Shown here piece by piece: positions 60,471-64,000 of a stretch of 64,000 bases of DNA. The notes beneath the pieces were generated by a model. It ran no database searches, had not been told where the DNA came from, and worked only from the letters and a program-made list of their open reading frames with translations. How positions within the stretch are numbered: the first letter of the stretch is position 1; every line of letters begins with the position of its first letter. The translations under genes and the position numbers were made by a program. This DNA comes from Amycolatopsis sp. WAC 01376 (lineage in GTDB: Bacteria > Actinomycetota > Actinomycetes > Mycobacteriales > Pseudonocardiaceae), in assembly GCF_003947415.1 (NCBI RefSeq), contig NZ_QHKL01000002.1, forward strand, positions 1,510,571 to 1,574,570, in the 5' to 3' direction.

Positions 60471-61942
60471 TGAGCACCTACGAACCCGATCCCCGGCGCT
60501 GGAAGGCGCTCGCCGTCTCCCTTGCCGCCGGGTTCATGGGCCTGCTCGACGTCAGCATCGTCAACACGGCGCTGCCGTCGATCCAGCAGGATCTCGGCGC
60601 GTCGAGCGGCGGGATCCAGTGGGTCGTGTCGGGCTACGCGCTGGCCTTCGGGCTGGTGCTGGTGTCCGGCGGCAGGCTCGGCGACGCGCTCGGCCGCCGC
60701 CGTATGTTCCTGTTCGCGCTCGCCGCCTTCGTGCTGACCAGCGCGTTCGCCGGTGCGGCGCCGAACGAGACGACGCTGATCATCGCGCGGCTGCTGCAGG
60801 GTTTCGCCTCGGGCATGATGACGCCGCAGAACAGCGGGATGATCCAGGATCTGTTCCGCGGCGCGGAACGAGGCCGCGCGTTCGGCATGTTCGGCGCCAC
60901 CGTCGGGATCTCGACCGCCGTCGGCCCCGTGCTCGGCGGCGTGATCCTCGCGGTCTTCGGCGATCCGGAAGGCTGGCGCTGGGTCTTCTACGTGAACGTG
61001 CCCATCGGGATCCTGGCGTTCGTCCTCGCTTTGAGATGGCTCCCGAAACCGGAGACACCGGCGAGAAGCCTGCGGGGCGAGATCGACTTCGTCGGCGTCA
61101 TGCTGCTGGGTGTCGCCGTCCTCGGTGTCCTGCTCCCGCTGATCGAATCCGAACAGGGCGGGCTCAGCAGCCTGTGGTGGCTGTTCGTGGTCGCGGTGGT
61201 CTTCGGTTTCGCGTTCGTGCGCTGGGAACGCTCGATGGTGCGGCGCGGCCGTCCGCCGCTGCTCGACACCCGGCTGTTCACCGGCACCCCGGGCTACGCC
61301 ACCGGTGCCGCCGTCGGTGCGCTGTACTTCAGCGGGTTCACCGGGATGTGGCTGGTCTTCGCCATCTTCTTCCAGCAGGGCCTCGGCTACACGCCACTGC
61401 AATCCGGGCTCGCTGTCACCTCTTTCGCCCTCGGTTCGGCCGTGTCGGCGGCGGTCGCGGGACGGCTGGTGGCGAAATGGGGCCGCAAGCTCACCGTCAC
61501 CGGGCTGGTCATGGTGATCGCCGGGATGGTCACGGTCGCCGTCCTCGCCGGGCAGGATCCCGGTGCCGCGGCGGGCTGGTGGTTCGCGCTGCCGTTGCTC
61601 GTCGCGGGCGTCGGTGGTGGCATGGTCATCTCGCCCAACACCACGCTGACCCTGGAATGCGTCCCGACGTCGATGGCGGGGGTGGCCGGGGGAGCGTTGC
61701 AGACCGGACAGCGGATCGGCACCGCGATCGGCACCGTCGTGCTGGCCTCGGTCTTCCACGCGGTATTGGGCGCGAACGGCGGCTACCCGTCGGCGCTGAC
61801 CGCGGCGATGCTGTGCGCCGCCGTCCTGACGAGTTCGGCGCTTTTACTCGCCGTGATCGAACTTCGTGCCCGCCGGAAGCGGCGTTTGCTCACCGAGCGG
61901 GAGGAAGCCGAGCGGGCTGCGGCCGACAGCCAACGCGGCTGA
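60470..61942 (+). CDS. MFS drug transporter, DHA2 (14-TMS) family
   Basis: A 490-residue major-facilitator exporter with about 14 membrane helices. Motif A-like GGRLGDALGRRRMF in loop 2-3, motif C in helix 5 (VGPVLGG), and the opening GFMGLLDVSIVNTALPSIQ of the DHA2 (EmrB/QacA) group. It probably exports a drug or secondary metabolite by proton antiport. Translationally coupled to dnaE through TGATG, which is an unusual operon pair. Confidence 0.9.
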   Translation: MSTYEPDPRRWKALAVSLAAGFMGLLDVSIVNTALPSIQQDLGASSGGIQWVVSGYALAFGLVLVSGGRLGDALGRRRMFLFALAAFVLTSAFAGAAPNETTLIIARLLQGFASGMMTPQNSGMIQDLFRGAERGRAFGMFGATVGISTAVGPVLGGVILAVFGDPEGWRWVFYVNVPIGILAFVLALRWLPKPETPARSLRGEIDFVGVMLLGVAVLGVLLPLIESEQGGLSSLWWLFVVAVVFGFAFVRWERSMVRRGRPPLLDTRLFTGTPGYATGAAVGALYFSGFTGMWLVFAIFFQQGLGYTPLQSGLAVTSFALGSAVSAAVAGRLVAKWGRKLTVTGLVMVIAGMVTVAVLAGQDPGAAAGWWFALPLLVAGVGGGMVISPNTTLTLECVPTSMAGVAGGALQTGQRIGTAIGTVVLASVFHAVLGANGGYPSALTAAMLCAAVLTSSALLLAVIELRARRKRRLLTEREEAERAAADSQRG

Positions 61943-62396
61943 GTCATCCGTGCGTGCCGATGACTACGTTCGGCAAGACCGATGCTCCATCCGAGTGACT
62001 GACGCCGTCATCCTCTGGTGCTACTCAGAGCAACCGGGTAGACCTAACGGAGCCTTCACTGCTGTGTCTTGGCTACCGACAGTGGTATTTCTGTCGATCG
62101 ATCGGGGATGGATCGATCGGCGAAGCGATCGTGGTGAGTCCGGAGTTTTCAGGAATGGACACCCACGGTCACGAGCCGGTGGACGGCCGTCGGCGTCCGC
62201 GGGGGACCGTTCGGCGGCAGCCGGCTCACCACCACTGACGAGCCGAGTCCCGGTGAGGCATTCGCGCGGGTGGGTCCGCGCGGGGTCGCCTGGGGAGGTG
62301 CACCCGGCCCGGGCCCACTCGCCGCGCGTTCTTCCGAGTGTGTGAACCGCTCCCGGCTGCGAAGATCTTCCGCAGATCGAGCGTGGAGGAGCGGTG
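61943..62396. other. Intergenic region before ltrA
   Basis: No firm gene in 454 bases. A 27-codon His-rich frame lies at 62155-62238 (MDTHGHEPVDG) with GGAG ten bases upstream; too short to call. GATCGATCG repeats at about 62093-62120 resemble a stretch at 10218-10245. A perfect GAAGATCTTC (62361-62370) lies near the ltrA start and may be regulatory. Confidence 0.4.
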
Positions 62397-63641
62397 ATGG
62401 CGGAGAGTTCTGTACGGCGGAGTCGGCTGCGGGTCTGGTACCGGCCGATGACGATGCGCGATTCCGGTGAAGGGCACCGGGTCGCGACCCCGCTGGAGCT
62501 GTTGTTCGACCTGTGTTTCGTGGTCGCCGTCGCGCAGGCGGCCGCCGGTCTGCACCACGCGATCGCCGAAAACCACATCGGGCACGGGGTGCTCAGCTTC
62601 GGGATGGTGTTCTTCGCGATCTGGTGGGGCTGGCTGAACTTCAGCTGGTTCGCGTCCTCGTTCGACACCGACGACGTCCCGTACCGGCTGGTGACGCTGG
62701 TGCAGATCGCCGGCGGGCTGACCGTCGCCGCCGGTGTCTCGTCGGCCTTCAAGGGCGACTTCACGATCATGGTGGCCGGTTACGTCCTGATGCGGCTGGC
62801 GATGGTCGTGCAATGGCTGCGCGCCGCGCGGACCGATCCGCACTGCCGACCGGCCGCGATGCGGTACGCCATCGGCATCACGATCGTCCAGATCCTGTGG
62901 ATCGTCCGCCTCGGCCTGCCGGAGTCGCTGGCGCTGCCGTCGTTCTTCGTGCTCCTGGTGGCCGAGCTCGCGGTCCCGATGATCGCCGAACGCAAGCGCT
63001 GGACGGGCTGGCATCCGCACCACATCGCCGAGCGCTACGGCCTGTTCACGATCATCGTGCTGGGTGAATCCATCCTCGGCGCGACCACCGCGGTCAAGGA
63101 GGGGCTGGACAAAGGCGAGCACACCGGCAGCCTGATCTCGCTCGCCGCCGCGGGGCTCGTGCTGCTCTTCTCCCTCTGGTGGCTGTACTTCGACCAGCCG
63201 GGCCACGTCCGGCTCGAGAAGGCGAAGAGCCTGTTCACCGTCGCGAGCTGGGGTTATGGGCACTACCTGATCTTCGCTTCGGCGGCCGCGCTCGGCGCCG
63301 GCCTCGAAGTCGCCGTCGACTACGACACCCACACCGGACACGTCGCCTCGCTGCCCGCCGCCATGGCCACGACCGTGCCCGTCGCGATCTACCTGCTCAG
63401 CGTCTGGCTGATGCACATCGGCCCGACCAACGAATGCCGTCCGATCGCGATCGGGTTCCCGGTGACCGCGGTGCTCGTGCTCGCCGCTTCGTTCACGCCC
63501 GCGCCCATCCACATCACCGCCGCGCTCGCCGCCGCCCTCGTCGTGCTGACGGTGGTCGCCACCCACGGAGAGCCGGTTCCGGGGGAAGGCCCGATCGACG
63601 CAGGTCAGAGCCGCGGCGCGAAAAAGGGGACCCCCCTGTAA
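62397..63641 (+). CDS. ltrA: Low-temperature-requirement A family membrane protein
   Basis: A 414-residue LtrA-family protein with about 11-12 hydrophobic helices. Family signature ATPLELLFDLCFVVAVAQAA at the N-terminus and the central HHIAERYGLFTIIVLGESIL. In Listeria it was linked to growth in the cold; the biochemical role is unknown. ATG 62397 has GGAGGA six bases upstream. Confidence 0.88.
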   Translation: MAESSVRRSRLRVWYRPMTMRDSGEGHRVATPLELLFDLCFVVAVAQAAAGLHHAIAENHIGHGVLSFGMVFFAIWWGWLNFSWFASSFDTDDVPYRLVTLVQIAGGLTVAAGVSSAFKGDFTIMVAGYVLMRLAMVVQWLRAARTDPHCRPAAMRYAIGITIVQILWIVRLGLPESLALPSFFVLLVAELAVPMIAERKRWTGWHPHHIAERYGLFTIIVLGESILGATTAVKEGLDKGEHTGSLISLAAAGLVLLFSLWWLYFDQPGHVRLEKAKSLFTVASWGYGHYLIFASAAALGAGLEVAVDYDTHTGHVASLPAAMATTVPVAIYLLSVWLMHIGPTNECRPIAIGFPVTAVLVLAASFTPAPIHITAALAAALVVLTVVATHGEPVPGEGPIDAGQSRGAKKGTPL

Positions 63642-64000
63642 ACGGCGGTTTCGGGCCGTGTAATGTTCTCTTCGTCGCCAGGGAAACCGAGCGGCCGCCG
63701 GGAACACGAACCAAGCTCCCACCGGATGGTGGTAGAGTGGGTGGTCCCGAACCGGAGAGGTAACTCTACCCCCGCTGAAACGGCAGTTTCGAGCAGGTGT
63801 TAGGGTGTGCTCCGAACAAAAGCCAAGAAATAACTGCTTCGGATAAGGCCGCGTGAGTGGTGCGATTCGGGGTGTGTTGCTTGAGAACTCAACAGTGTGC
63901 TAGTGAACTAAGCCAGTAGAGCTTATGTATTTGAACCTCGTTTGAGGTTCCTTTGAGAGCAAGAAAATTTGCCTCGATTGAATTCGAAGACATTGTTGGA
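63642..64000 (+). promoter_or_regulatory. rRNA operon leader, 16S gene just beyond edge
   Basis: The last ~130 bases match the leader of actinobacterial rrn operons: TTGCTTGAGAACTCAACAG (63878-63896, BoxA-like antiterminator region), hairpin GAACCTC-GTTT-GAGGTTC (63933-63950), and a final ACATTGTTGGA that would continue into the GAGTTTGATC start of 16S. Further upstream, TAGAGT (63733) and TAGGGT (63801) are candidate -10 boxes, but neither has a good -35. GTAGAGT (63732-63738) and ACTCTAC at about 63763 form an inverted pair. Confidence 0.75.

Overview
The window is high-GC actinobacterial chromosome and most resembles Amycolatopsis or another Pseudonocardiaceae. The reasons are about 70% GC coding sequence, frequent GTG/TTG starts, a fabD-fabH-acpP-fabF cluster beside a PucR-type FasR regulator, an Lsr2-type nucleoid protein, actinobacterial families (DUF3145, DUF3052, AhpE, CtpE, a deazaflavin-dependent oxidoreductase), and a 16S rRNA leader at the right end. 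Taxonomy is inferred from gene content only. No database search was run.

Layout, left to right. 1-6.6 kb: a partial Pro/Gln-rich protein, a HAD phosphatase, a membrane protein, an XRE-cupin/DUF3626/YjbQ operon with a divergent PAT-like acetyltransferase, and a LuxR-type two-component system. 6.6-9.6 kb: a fatty-acid desaturase and its ferredoxin reductase, divergent from a FabR/DesT-like TetR regulator with a good operator between them. 9.6-10.35 kb: a noncoding cluster of palindromes. 10.35-16.25 kb: the proton-translocating transhydrogenase pntAA-pntAB-pntB coupled to a lipoate ligase, an Lsr2 N-terminal domain fused to a histone-H1-like tail, and a dihydrolipoamide-dehydrogenase-like flavoprotein. 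16.25-16.41 kb: a MITE-like hairpin whose two ends coincide with the stop codons of both flanking genes. 16.4-23.3 kb: two membrane-anchored proteins of unknown function, a secreted subtilase, DUF3145 and CtpE. 23.6-29.3 kb: the FAS-II cluster, a DinB-like protein and FasR. 29.6-36.8 kb: an MscS-like protein, PnuC, LldD, AceE, DUF3052 and AhpE. 36.81 kb: tRNA-Val(UAC).

36.9-40.4 kb, just downstream of the tRNA, is a compositionally distinct island. It carries a 584-residue SIR2-type NADase-like protein with a C-terminal domain that reads as GAF-like, a convergent 66-residue protein and a divergent two-helix membrane protein. This is the best candidate in the window for an undescribed (probably anti-phage) system.

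40.4-48.4 kb: a tandem GNAT protein, AhpD-like/MarR, a secreted cupin, a FadD-like ligase with its TetR, a class-V aminotransferase, GntR and a class-III phosphodiesterase. 48.4-54.7 kb: a CocE-like hydrolase and a complete asparagine-utilisation operon (GntR, permease, asparaginase, aspartase), which would take Asn to Asp to fumarate. 55-63.6 kb: a Ddn-like oxidoreductase, a pRiA4b ORF-3 protein, dnaE, an MFS pump and LtrA. The last 360 bases are an rrn leader; the 16S gene would begin at the right edge.

Two themes recur. Long, often perfect palindromes sharing a TGAAGG..CCTTCA-type core sit at the 3' ends of transcription units, mostly between convergent genes. Several genes also look leaderless, with a -10 hexamer 6-7 bases before the start codon.
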